Shown here piece after piece: positions 38,403 to 47,739 of a stretch of 64,000 nt of DNA. A program made the position numbers and the translations under genes. Origin of the DNA: Apostichopus japonicus (Eukaryota > Echinodermata > Holothuroidea > Aspidochirotida > Stichopodidae). Within the stretch, counting starts at the first letter, position 1, and every line of letters begins with the position of its first letter. Under the pieces are notes generated by a model. The model was not told the DNA's origin and did not search any database. It was given only the letters and a program-made list of their open reading frames with translations. The stretch covers positions 15,515,001 to 15,579,000 of the forward strand of contig NC_092580.1 in assembly GCF_037975245.1 (NCBI RefSeq), written 5' to 3'.

Positions 38403-41400
38403 CTGTTCGATGGAATTTCAAAACAAGAATTTGATTTTAAGCTTTTGTAGTCCACATTTAGTCTTGTTTGGCAGCCCGCCATGTGCCAATGGTTAGAAAT
38501 GAGCTCCCTCCCCCAACTAGCATAAACCAAAAGCTGTTTGATGACAAAGTTACTTGCAGAGAAATCACAATCGATGAAAATAACAAATGGAATGTCCTCA
38601 ATACTTTACACATTATCTAAATTAGACATTCATTTTGGATGAATTAATTCAAGTGACTTTTCTTGCCCTTCCACAAAAATTATTGACCAGTTTAAAATAA
38701 CTTTAATTTTTTTTTCAAACTTTGTTTGCTTAAGAGGATGACAATGGCATTATTTCCATAATACAGCTTGGTGAAATGAGAATTGAACAAATTCAACAAG
38801 AGTGGCACCATAAAACTTGGCTGGTTTAAATGCTTGAAACATATCTTCCAGAGAGGTTAACCTAGCTTTCAATCCCCTTGATAACCTGACCTGACCTTAC
38901 TACGAATGTTCTTCAAGCCCCAAAGATAGAAATTTTCATGAAAACTTAAAAAATAATATTTAATAACTGGTAAACATCAGAACGTGGATAAATAGTTACA
39001 ATAACAAATATGAACATAATTAAGAGCATTTTGAATAATGGAAATGACAGTCAATCCTTCTTGCTTTTTCAAATCAACTTTTTGTAATGACCATGGAATT
39101 ACTTTGAACTGTTTATGCTGAGCTTTGCAACATTAATCAACTCCTTCTGTGATCCCACCTTACAACCATGCTTGATGGAAATTGATTCAAACTACCACTA
39201 TTCAACATTTTGTGTTCAGCTTCAATATTCACAGGGCTTTTATTCCCTGAATGAAGCTGTGGTTCTTTTCAATGTTTGCATTTTTTCCCAAAGTGAGGAT
39301 AAAAACATCCCAATTCTTTAGGAACATGAAATAGCAATGTATAAAAGAAATAATAAAAACAAAAAAGAGGGGGTGAAATATCGTGAAGGAACCGTGCATC
39401 GTTTTTTTTTCGGTGGCAAGGTGTCATGTGCAGGTGAAAATGAATGCACCTTACTTTAAAATTTATCGCAATTCTTCCTTTTATTTTTCGTTCTTTGCAA
39501 ATGAAATGAAAGCAGAAACATTTGTTACTAGGTAACTTGTTAAACTTGAATAAAACTGGTCAGACTCCATGACCCTTGACCTCTTCGTACTCTCAACAAG
39601 ACGTTAATTAATGAAAGATCAATCTAAACTTCACATGCACCGTCCCAGCCCCATACCTACAGGTTTACAATATACTATGCTTTACACCAACTTTGTACAA
39701 ACACAATAAACGTCCCTTACTCCATATATTCTCTAGCACACTCGAGCCATTCACAAAGTTATAATATTGAACAAGAGAGGTGACAAAGCGATTCTTTGCG
39801 GTTTTATCCAGTCACCGACTATAGCTTGATTTTCCATTGACGTTTTGTGCACCTGAATGAACATTAACCTCAAAGTCACCTCTTTCATAATAGCTTGTAG
39901 TAGTGCAACGGAAGTCTGCTTGATGGTATGGAATATCTTCCTATCGAATCGACATCACAAACACACAGAGTATGACAAAAGTTCACCAGGCCCGATACCC
40001 TTGAAGCTACGATGGAAAACTGAACAATTTGTCCCTGAATCTATTCCCATTACTCCTAACCATCCTAATTTTGACAGAGCTTGGAATTCTGAGATTAAAA
40101 AGCCCAACTAAATTGTCAACAACTGACATCTTTCAGAGTACTAAACTTTTACTGTTTCATTTTCTTGGCAAAGCATGAACACGGATGATGCTGACATCTT
40201 AAGGATCTGAACCTGGGGTGGGCAACCTACGGCCCACGGGCCACGCCAATGATTTTTTGCGGCCTGTGAGATGTCTCAAGAAAAAGAAAAAAATCAATCG
40301 ATTTTACATCATCACAAAAAACGAGCTAGCTGCTTAGAATTTATCGGCACTAATGATGCTGTCAGGTAGGCCTATTATCCCCATTAATTATCAACTGTAC
40401 TGTACTGACATTATGTTTTTGTGAATACAAATTAAGTACACACACTTATTGCTTGAAAGTCGTCGGAATCAAAGGTTTGAAATCAACAGCAGGTCGTTGG
40501 TTAGGTGCGGCCCAGTCAATTTTTCACTCCTTATTTCTTGCCCATTCATCCAAAAAGGTTGCCCACCCCTGATCTAAACAAATCCCTGCCTTCTGATTGA
40601 AACATGGTAACTTTTCTGGTGAACAAGCAAGGCATGATATTCGGAAGTACATGTACTTTGGACAACCGAAGATGTGATTCAAATCTCAAAAAAAAAGAGA
40701 ATGTCTGTAAATACTACCACTGTGTGTCTGTAATGCTAATCGCATTCATCCCATTATCTTAATAACAACCATTCTGCTGTTGGCCTGCCATAGGATTCAT
40801 AGAAATAGCAGCAAGTAAAACTTCGCATCACTCTGAAAAAGTAATTGCTTCTCCCTCCCTTCCTTGAGTCGAGTTTCGGGCACCATCACCTATGAACGGT
40901 ACGGCATCTTTGTTTCTTTGAATTGCAACCTCTTCAGAAATGATTACCGTTATTTAGAACAGGCCCTACCATTACTCTGCTTCAGAAATTTCATCTAATG
41001 CTGCAGTATTTGTGCACATTTTTGGTAAACACAAAAACTATGATAACAGAGAGAAGCCATTGAAAATTAAAGTGAAAATTAATGAAACTGGCACGAAGAA
41101 AGATAAAAAAACCAAAAAAAAAGAAAACAGAGAGCAGAGTGCAGAAACGTCCAATCATGAAGAAGGTAGAGACTGTTGAATTTGTTTTTCTTACCATTTG
41201 TCCATTGTCAGATCGTAGACTTCAATCGAAAGTAAAAATCGATACACAAAAGTGGTGAATACTTTTTACAAATTTTTCAAAGTAATGCTAACATTAAGAT
41301 CAATCTAAAAGGTTGCATTGTCGAAATTGCATATTTCAGTCTAGGCGGGGATATTGTTCAGATTGGATTCGACAAAGATTAAAAATATTCAGATCAGAAT

Positions 41401-42082
41401 ACTTTCATTGTTACTATATTTGAATTGTCCAACTGTGGGAACAACTGAGTGGAACCAACCCACTTTGGAGTCATCATGTGGGTGGGTGGGTAAGGTGCAG
41501 TCATGTGAATCTGAAATATTTATGTTTACTTTGTATTTTTTTTTTTTTTGTACCCCAATGACATAACCGTGGCCTGACTTACCCTAAGTGTTGAAAATCC
41601 AGGCGGCATGTAGCTTTCATAAAAATAAAAAAAAATTGAAAAGCGGATATAACCAAAGGCCACATATTTGTGGTTTATATTGTGCCTTGTTCCTGCCGAT
41701 TGTCAAACCTTACAGTACTTACACATGCCTACTAAAGATAAACCATTCACAAAGCCATGTCTTTACATAATGGTTTAACAAAGTAAATTGGCCTTTGAAA
41801 AAGAACAAATATTGAGACTTGACATTCCCTTGCCGAGCTGTAACACATGTAACTGTAGTAGGCTTGTCACTTATTTATCCTTCTGATGCACCAGCTACGT
41901 TAAAACAAAGAGTTTCTTTGTCCAATTTCATTAAACTTGAGTTTATTTCCTAAAACGATCCTCTTCTGGTTTACAATGCTGGTAAAGCTTTGGCAAAGAC
42001 TACATACACATGCAATAACACTGGAAGTTTTGACTTGTAGAGTTTGCCATTCCCCTCTGCTCCATACCCCCCAATTGCTCAC
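38403..42082. other. Intron, 3.7 kb, dividing TSR2
   Basis: The intron contains the second hAT-type element (40213-40571) and is otherwise AT-rich. A plus-strand open frame at 39857-40111 has no recognised domain. Confidence 0.75.
40213..40571. mobile_element. Non-autonomous hAT-type element, 359 bp
   Basis: The ends form a 16-bp terminal inverted repeat: CTGGGGTGGGCAACCT at the left and the complement of CAGGGGTGGGCAACCT at the right. They are flanked by ATCTGAAC (40205-40212) and ATCTAAAC (40572-40579), an 8-bp target duplication with one change. The subterminal CTACGGCCCACGGGCCA block resembles that of widespread animal hAT families. There is no transposase frame. The element lies in the intron that splits TSR2. 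Confidence 0.85.
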
Positions 42083-42212
42083 CTTCACAGGTGTGGCTAC
42101 ACCTCCCCCATGGGCCGAGATTATTCCAGTCAAATACTGCCGATCCTTCAATCGGGTAGTAGAAGCTGTATGAGATGTTTGGTCGATTGATCGTCGTTCC
42201 TACTGACAGAAC
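42083..42212 (-). CDS. ADAMTS9/20: Exon: spacer end and first half of TSR2
   Basis: VLSVGTTINRPNISYSFYYP is the conserved LxVGxxxxPxIxYSFxxP end of the spacer. It is followed by WNNLGPWGRCSHTCEG, the opening of TSR2. NIS is a potential N-glycosylation site. The exon starts in phase 0 after CACAG and stops one base into the glycine codon at GTGAGC. The O-fucose consensus CSHTCEGG is therefore completed across a splice junction. Confidence 0.93.
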
Positions 42213-42643
42213 CTGTGAGAAAACACAATCAAAATGAATCAAACGGATAAGGTATCGGTCGTAAGTGTCGTTGACAATTCAAAACTACAGAGATATAAAA
42301 ACAATTTCAAATTTTGGGAAGCAATTCAAATTCTGCAGATGTTCCCTCTCCTGCAAACATCTACAAAGTATTATTAGAAAGTTTCTATTCAGGCAACCTC
42401 TCGATATGTGCCTGTGGGGTTTAAAACTCAAAAGTTAAATGTTGCTATAAACATTTAGAACTCACCAGTTTTACCCTCCTCCCACCTCCTGTATCCCGCC
42501 CCCACCCCCAGCCCCCACCCCTCCCAACTTCACTGTTTCAGTATGTGACCATTTGTCATGGCTATGAACAATCTGAAATAATACCACACTGAACCAGAGA
42601 AACCGTTGTCTATTTATATGAAAGCAAAATTGCTCATCCTTAC
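42213..42643. other. Intron, 431 bp
   Basis: Short intron between spacer exons with a C-rich run near 42475-42530. Nothing else seen. Confidence 0.8.
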
Positions 42644-42810
42644 CTCTACGTATACTGTCTGATTGAACTTCCCCTGCGAGAATATACTCTCAACGATCTG
42701 ATCAGAGCCACTGTAGGTCATCACCACACCGGCCATTTTAATCTGTCGTAGGGACGTACTGACCACAAAGTTGCCGTTCAGGTAGTATGTGTCGTCTACT
42801 GCTCTGAGGG
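42644..42810 (-). CDS. ADAMTS9/20: Exon: spacer domain, central part
   Basis: Fifty-six codons including the split first one: ALRAVDDTYYLNGNFVVS, then GVVMTYSGSDQIVES and a final FNQTVYVE. The YLLNGNFVV and (E/T)YSGSDxxVE strings are spacer hallmarks across ADAMTS proteins. FNQT gives a potential N-glycosylation site. It enters in phase 1 after CTCTAG and leaves in phase 0 at GTAAGG. Confidence 0.93.
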
Positions 42811-43610
42811 CTAGAGAGGATTAAACGGAGGATGCAAGTCAAGTAGACCAACTTATAAAAGTTTTCAATCAATTCTTCAGTATTAACAATTCGAAGATTA
42901 AATAGCATTATTCCGTCGGTCCCGATGACTTAACGACCTTTAGTCTCCTTTTGTCTTCAGGTGTGGCGAGGGTGAGGGCGAGGGGGAGGGGGGAGATGGA
43001 GAGGGGGAGCTATTGGAGGGAGGGAAGTAGGAGGGTGAGTAATTGTGTAATTCAAGGTGACAATAACTGGAACAGTAACTGATTCATTGTCCTGGTATCC
43101 TTGAGGGTTTAGTTTAGATATTACACAGACCTATATCAACAGAAGTGTTTGATTCTTTTATCACTCATACTAAATATGTTCTAATACTAATACTAATATG
43201 AATACTTTTGTTCTAATACTAATATGTTTTAATACTTATATGTTATAATATTATTACTAATAGTAAATATGTTCTTATACTAATATGTTCTAATACTGAT
43301 ATGAATACTTATATGTTCTAATACTAATATGTTCTAATACTAATGTTCTACTACTAACACTAAATATGTTCTAATAATAATACTAAATATGTACTAATAC
43401 TAATATGTTCTAATACTAATACTAAATATGTTATAATACTAATGTGTTCTAATACTAATACTAAATATGTTCTAATACTAATACTAATATGTTCTAATAC
43501 TAATACCAATACTAAATATGTTCTATTACTAATACTAATATGTTCTAATACTAATACCAATACTAAATATGTTCTATTACTAATACTAAATAAGTTCTGT
43601 TACTACTAAC
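42811..43610. other. Intron, 800 bp, half tandem repeat
   Basis: Contains a G-rich stretch near 42965-43035 and the TAATACTAATATG-type array at 43163-43600, which abuts the splice donor of the upstream exon. Confidence 0.85.
43163..43600. repeat. Interspersed-unit minisatellite, TTCTAATACTAATATG type
   Basis: Repeats of TTCTAATACTAATATG and TTCTAATACTAAATATG with optional extra TAATAC triplets. On the transcribed strand the units read like TTAGTATTAGAACATAT, so each carries TTAGTA, resembling the adjacent GTTAGTAG donor. Confidence 0.92.
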
Positions 43611-43706
43611 CAAGGAAGTTATCATCACTAGGGTAATCATTGTAGCTTGTCTGAGTTACAACAAACATAGTAGCATCCACGGGGATAGTGATGACCGCAT
43701 TGTAAC
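43611..43706 (-). CDS. ADAMTS9/20: Exon: spacer domain, first part
   Basis: Reads GYNAVITIPVDATMFVVTQ and ends NDYPSDDNFL. It corresponds to the spacer segment GYNxVVxIPxGATxIxxxQ and the acidic DDNYLAL run in ADAMTS proteins. The spacer folds as a cysteine-poor beta-rich domain that binds substrates. Both ends are phase 1; the acceptor is TTCAG and the donor is GTTAGT. The donor is directly followed by TAGTA-type tandem repeat sequence. Identity is less exact than in the cysteine-rich exons, but position, phase and motif order fit. Confidence 0.9.
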
Positions 43707-44221
43707 CTGAAGAAGAGTGGTAGAGAACAAGAAGAACAGAGATATCCTTACACATCATCTAGCAATGAAACGTGAAGTTGATAAAATGGGAAAACCTTTT
43801 TTGGGGTGACAATATGGAATACAGACATTAATTACCCTCCCTAATTTTAACTTCCATCCAGTGAAAACTGTAAACCAAAGATGAATTTTCTTCAGTAATA
43901 TCACCTTTTTCTTCAACAGTGGTAGATCTCATGATCTCATGGTAAAGTTCAAAATGTAGCTTTGTAAAAGTTGATGAATCCTTGTGTACACCAGTGTTAC
44001 TTTTCATGTAATGATGGACGATACATGGAAATAATAAACAATTCTCTCTAAATCGACCGTTTCCTTTTGAAATACTTTTGTCCAAAGGCAAAAGAAGGGA
44101 AAATGCCATACTAAAGAGTTTATAAAAACAAATAGGAAAACAAATATTGGCCACCTTGCGATGACATACATGCGATGACATACATGACGATACATGCGAT
44201 GACATGCGATGACATACATAC
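43707..44221. other. Intron, 515 bp
   Basis: Intron at the cysteine-rich/spacer boundary. About 60 bases next to the donor are a tandem repeat built on GCGATGACATACAT (plus-strand reading, 44158-44220). Confidence 0.8.
44158..44221. repeat. Short tandem repeat at a splice donor
   Basis: Plus-strand repeats of GCGATGACATACAT and shortened forms. On the minus strand they give GTATGT at 44221-44216, 44217-44212, 44183-44178 and 44169-44164, the first being the inferred donor. Confidence 0.85.
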
Positions 44222-44339
44222 CCCACTTTTGTTGGTTGTAATGGCCCTGATGCAAACTGCAGGTGGAGTTATCACCTCCACAGACATGACAGTTATCCCG
44301 AACAGTGTCAGATCCTAATCGGTGGTCGCAGCCAGCTCT
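44222..44339 (-). CDS. ADAMTS9/20: Exon: cysteine-rich domain end and spacer start
   Basis: Begins RAGCDHRLGSDTVRDNC and continues HVCGGDNSTCSLHQGHYNQ. The AGCD, CxVCGGDNSxC block is the highly conserved junction from cysteine-rich domain to spacer. NST is a potential N-glycosylation site. Entry is phase 0 after GACAG, exit phase 1 at GTATGT. The donor is part of a tandem GTATGTATGT and is followed by a GTATGTCATCGC-type tandem repeat, so shifted donor use is possible. Confidence 0.94.
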
Positions 44340-45395
44340 CTGTCAGAGATTAAACAAAATTTAAACTCAAAAAGTGGATATTTATAAAGCTTAAAATCGT
44401 AAAGAATTTAGTAATACTAACTGGCGCTAAAGGCTTAGCAAGCAATTTCAATAGGATAGGATATAATACACTGTACACCATTGTTAGCTTTGAAAGTCAC
44501 CCAACATTATTTCATCAAATGTTTTCCCTTGTGTTTAACTTTTTTATTTTAAAAATTGCTGTTCTTAGACATTCATCACCATCACATTTACAGAACATTG
44601 AATGCTTCTACAAAGAAAAACTCTTTTGAGGTTGCCCTTGGACTATATGTAGCAGAAATATTTCCCTTTTTAAAGGGGTATTCTAGTGACAGACAATGTG
44701 GAACTTATTTTCAAGGGAACATTCTTCCACACTGCTAGTTGAAACCCCCATCCCAATACCATGCCCATAACTCAAGATATATGTTTGATTAAATGTAACC
44801 TTTTTATGATTGGTTAAACCTTCAACTACTCCAGGAAATTGGATCGTACTAGAGGGTCTGTGATGTCATCTGGGCAAATGCTCTTTGGAAGCTTTACGTA
44901 GGCTAAAATAACCTTCTTGTTGATTTATTCTTGAAACCTGATACATTTGGGAATCTTTGCATAGCTATCAAAGTTCTCTGTATTTAGAATTTCATCAACA
45001 ACAAAAATTCTTGTAGAAACATTCTTTTTGTTTGTGCAAAAATGATTGACAAATTATACAAAAAAAATCAAAGGCATTTCAGCTGGAGTGAACTGATGAC
45101 ATCATCCATTCTACTGTTGCCAGATGCATTTACAAAGTATCACTAAATTTAAAAAAATCTTTCTAATACAAAATGCTATGAGGATGTGGTTTTCAGTTAG
45201 ATTCAGAAAATTTTCAGCAAGTTTGTTCGGCACCAAAATATCCCTATAATTCATTATTTTCTGATATATGTCACACTCTCCTTAACATGACAATTATGAT
45301 TATGCTAAGTGGTTGAATCAAATGATAGAGGGCGACAAAAAAAGAAATTTGAGAAATGACAAAAGAGAGACAAGAGATACGAATGTAAGGCTCAC
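44340..45395. other. Intron, 1.1 kb
   Basis: AT-rich intron within the cysteine-rich domain coding region. No repeat or gene recognised. Confidence 0.75.
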
Positions 45396-45535
45396 CTTGC
45401 ACTGCCCTTGGACACATATATCATCCCCACTACGTTTGCAGGGTGTTCCGTCGATTACTTGCTTGCTTTTTCGTTGAAAGCTGGTAGGATTATACTTCTT
45501 CTGGCAAAAGAGCTTGCAGACATCATTGTCATGAA
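45396..45535 (-). CDS. ADAMTS9/20: Exon: cysteine-rich domain, central part
   Basis: The split codon plus 140 bases gives 47 residues: VHDNDVCKLFCQKKYN, then VIDGTPCKRSGDDICVQGQCK. The motifs CKLFC, DGTPC and DICVxGxC are the conserved core of the ADAMTS cysteine-rich domain. The exon enters in phase 1 after CATAG and leaves in phase 0 at GTGAGC. A LINE 3' fragment lies in the intron immediately 5' of it. Confidence 0.94.
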
Positions 45536-46652
45536 CTATGTTGGGAAAATACAGGAACAAATACAGAAACATTGATAACATGAGTCGGCCGTACCATAAT
45601 GTAGTACACAATATTGCAATCACATAAGTAGGTCAAATGAAAATCAGGATAATCTGTGTACAACGTTTGTCGGTATACCATAACTTTTGTATACTAAAAA
45701 CAAAATTAATCATAATAATACACAGTTCTTATAAGGCACAAATATACACTAAAGTCTCTATGCGCTGAAAGGCCGGAAAACTACAAAAGTGAGAAAAGGT
45801 GAGTCTTTGAATGCGTTTTGAACCTGGTTACAGACTGAGCTTCTTTAATTCCGATCGGAAGGCCATTCCAGAGGATAGCAGAAGAGAACTGAAATGAGCG
45901 AGAGCCATATGACTTTGTGGACACAGAAGGGGCAACCAGTAAAGATTTTGAACTGGATCGGAGGCAACGATTTGGCATATACTCCTGGATGAGGTTTTGT
46001 AAGTATGTTGGAGCAAAATTATGCTATGATGAATGAGAGTTTGTGAGTTAACATTGTGGTATCATTTTCTCCCTCACTAATGTGGTTTTGAGAAAGTCAA
46101 CCAATCAAACCATGAACTCATAGATGAGAATATCCTCATGGAAACTGCACAAACCAAGCAGAACATTTACAGCCAAATGGTTAAGAAATTCCATAATACG
46201 CATATTAAAACTTGTTGTTGCTGATTTGGGTTTGTGACTATGCAGGATAGAAAATATAGTGCTGGAAACAGTTACAGCTCTGAATTCCAACGAGGCAATC
46301 TTAGATTGTAAACATAATCACATGCGAGACTCATTAGTCAACTTTTAACGAGGAACCTGGAAGATCATCCCAAAAACTAAAACTGAAAACAACAGAAATA
46401 TAGTGGTAAATTATTCTCTGTCCTAAACCTGGTGGTAGTAGCAAATTCTATCGGGCTGTCCGATGGTTATTATGGGATATTTCTGCGTTAGGTGACGGGT
46501 GTACGCATGGGTGAAAGAAGAACAGTGTGTATTAATATATCTTCATCACATACTGCACAGACACCGAGGAAGGCTTCCTACATGTGTAGTGGTATATGTA
46601 GAATTGTAGAGGAGGATTAAATCACGACGGGACTTGTGGTGTCCAAACTCAC
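45536..46652. other. Intron, 1.1 kb, with a LINE fragment
   Basis: Intron in the cysteine-rich domain coding region carrying the LINE 3' remnant listed separately. Confidence 0.8.
45780..46030 (-). mobile_element. Truncated LINE, end of reverse-transcriptase ORF
   Basis: The minus strand encodes APTYLQNLIQEYMPNRCLRS, then LLVAPSVSTKSYGSRSFQFS and AILWNGLPIGIKEA, ending FKTHSKTHLFSLL. This order (APxYLxxLL, YxPxRxLRSS, LLVxPxxxTKxYGxRxFSxxAPxLWNxLPxxIR, FKxxLKTHLF) is the well-known C-terminal tail of non-LTR retrotransposon ORF2 proteins in animals. Upstream homology stops at a stop codon near 46030. It is a dead 5'-truncated copy in the same orientation as the host gene. Confidence 0.85.
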
Positions 46653-46743
46653 CCCCTGAAAACTTAGCCACCCACTCGGTATCTTCTGAATTGTACGATG
46701 CACACTGATCTTCCCGAAAGTCCCTGGAACCCTCCGGACATGG
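46653..46743 (-). CDS. ADAMTS9/20: Exon: cysteine-rich domain, first part
   Basis: The exon starts with PCPEGSRDFREDQCASYN, matching the CPxGSxDFRxxQC signature that opens the ADAMTS cysteine-rich domain. Its first cysteine also closes TSR1. It continues EWVAKFSG and ends one base into a codon at a GTGAGT donor. The acceptor CTAG leaves phase 0 with the previous exon. The domain takes part in substrate binding and matrix anchoring. The segment between FREDQC and the later KLFC motif is short and lacks the longer loop seen in many vertebrate relatives. Confidence 0.93.
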
Positions 46744-47196
46744 CTAGTGAAAGAAAAATTATTTCGTTTGCAAAGAGTATTGTAAAGAAAATGAGATAAA
46801 AAACAAAATTAAGGCGATAATTGAGGATGCATGCAGAAATGGTGAAGCGAACTAAATTGCATATTAAAAGCTACAAAGGCATCAATTTATCTCTCTTACT
46901 CCAACTTATTCAAACAGACATCAAATCAATTCCCTATTCCTTTCCCCAATATTCCAACCACCCTCCCCATTCCCCATCCTCCCTCCCCCCCCCCTTGTAC
47001 TCAATAAACAAATACATTCTGATATTCACTACACGAAAAAAAATTGAAAGGGAAACTAAAATGTCCAAATATAGATTAAAAAACATTGATCCTAGTCTAC
47101 GATTATTCAGAAGCTACTTTTACAAAACCGCTCTTTGAAGAATCGCAACTTTACAAAATACTCGTCAAATGCCTTGTAATGACCGACTCCACTGAC

Positions 47197-47406
47197 CTCA
47201 AACGCACAAGAGCGGAATCGCACCCTGTCTCCGATGCAGTACTTCCCTCCGTTCTCCGGTTCTGGGTTATTACACTCTCTCTTCGACTGTTGGACCCCTC
47301 CCCCACAGGTACGGGAACAGGAGCCGTAAGACAGCCAAGGACCCCATCCTCCATGAATCTCCACAGCGTTAGGTGTTCTTGGTACACATTCACGCTTAAT
47401 GCACCA
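47197..47406 (-). CDS. ADAMTS9/20: Exon: disintegrin end and central TSP1 repeat (TSR1)
   Basis: Seventy codons in phase 0. WCIKRECVP completes the disintegrin-like module, bringing it to eight cysteines. It is followed by GGWGPWLSYGSCSRTCGGGV and the conserved CNNPEPENGGKYC and RVRFRSC segments of the central TSR. The sixth TSR cysteine falls in the next exon (PC). WGPW is a candidate C-mannosylation site, and CSRTCGGG fits the O-fucosylation consensus CxxS/TCxxG. The third tryptophan of the typical WxxWxxW run is tyrosine. The acceptor is CTAG and the donor GTCAGT. The GGKYC block is typical of the first TSR of ADAMTS proteins and distinguishes it from the later array TSRs. Confidence 0.95.
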
Positions 47407-47700
47407 CTAGCATGAAGAGAAAAGAAAAACCACAGTGTATTAATTAAGGGTACATTGATATACATGAGTACAATTAAAGGAATACATGCTACTGTTCGTT
47501 TTCTTTTGATAGAACAGGACATAAAATAGTTCTTACTGCATCTCTTTCAGATTTAATGCCGTTGTTGATTTCTACATTGCATAACATGATTTTAACACTC
47601 CATATGAAGCAAGAATTTTGCATTTTAAGCGATAGCAATAAAATGTCTTGCTGGGAATGAACCACACGCACTAGATTTACCTTTGTATATTCCTGATATT

Positions 47701-47703
<3 letters not shown>

Positions 47704-47736
<33 letters not shown>
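47704..47736. repeat. (AT)n microsatellite
   Basis: An uninterrupted AT dinucleotide run of about 16 units. Confidence 0.95.

Positions 47737-47739
<3 letters not shown>

Noticed and set aside
39857-40111. Plus-strand open frame of 84 codons in the TSR2 intron
   Set aside because: No recognised domain, no promoter or splice evidence.
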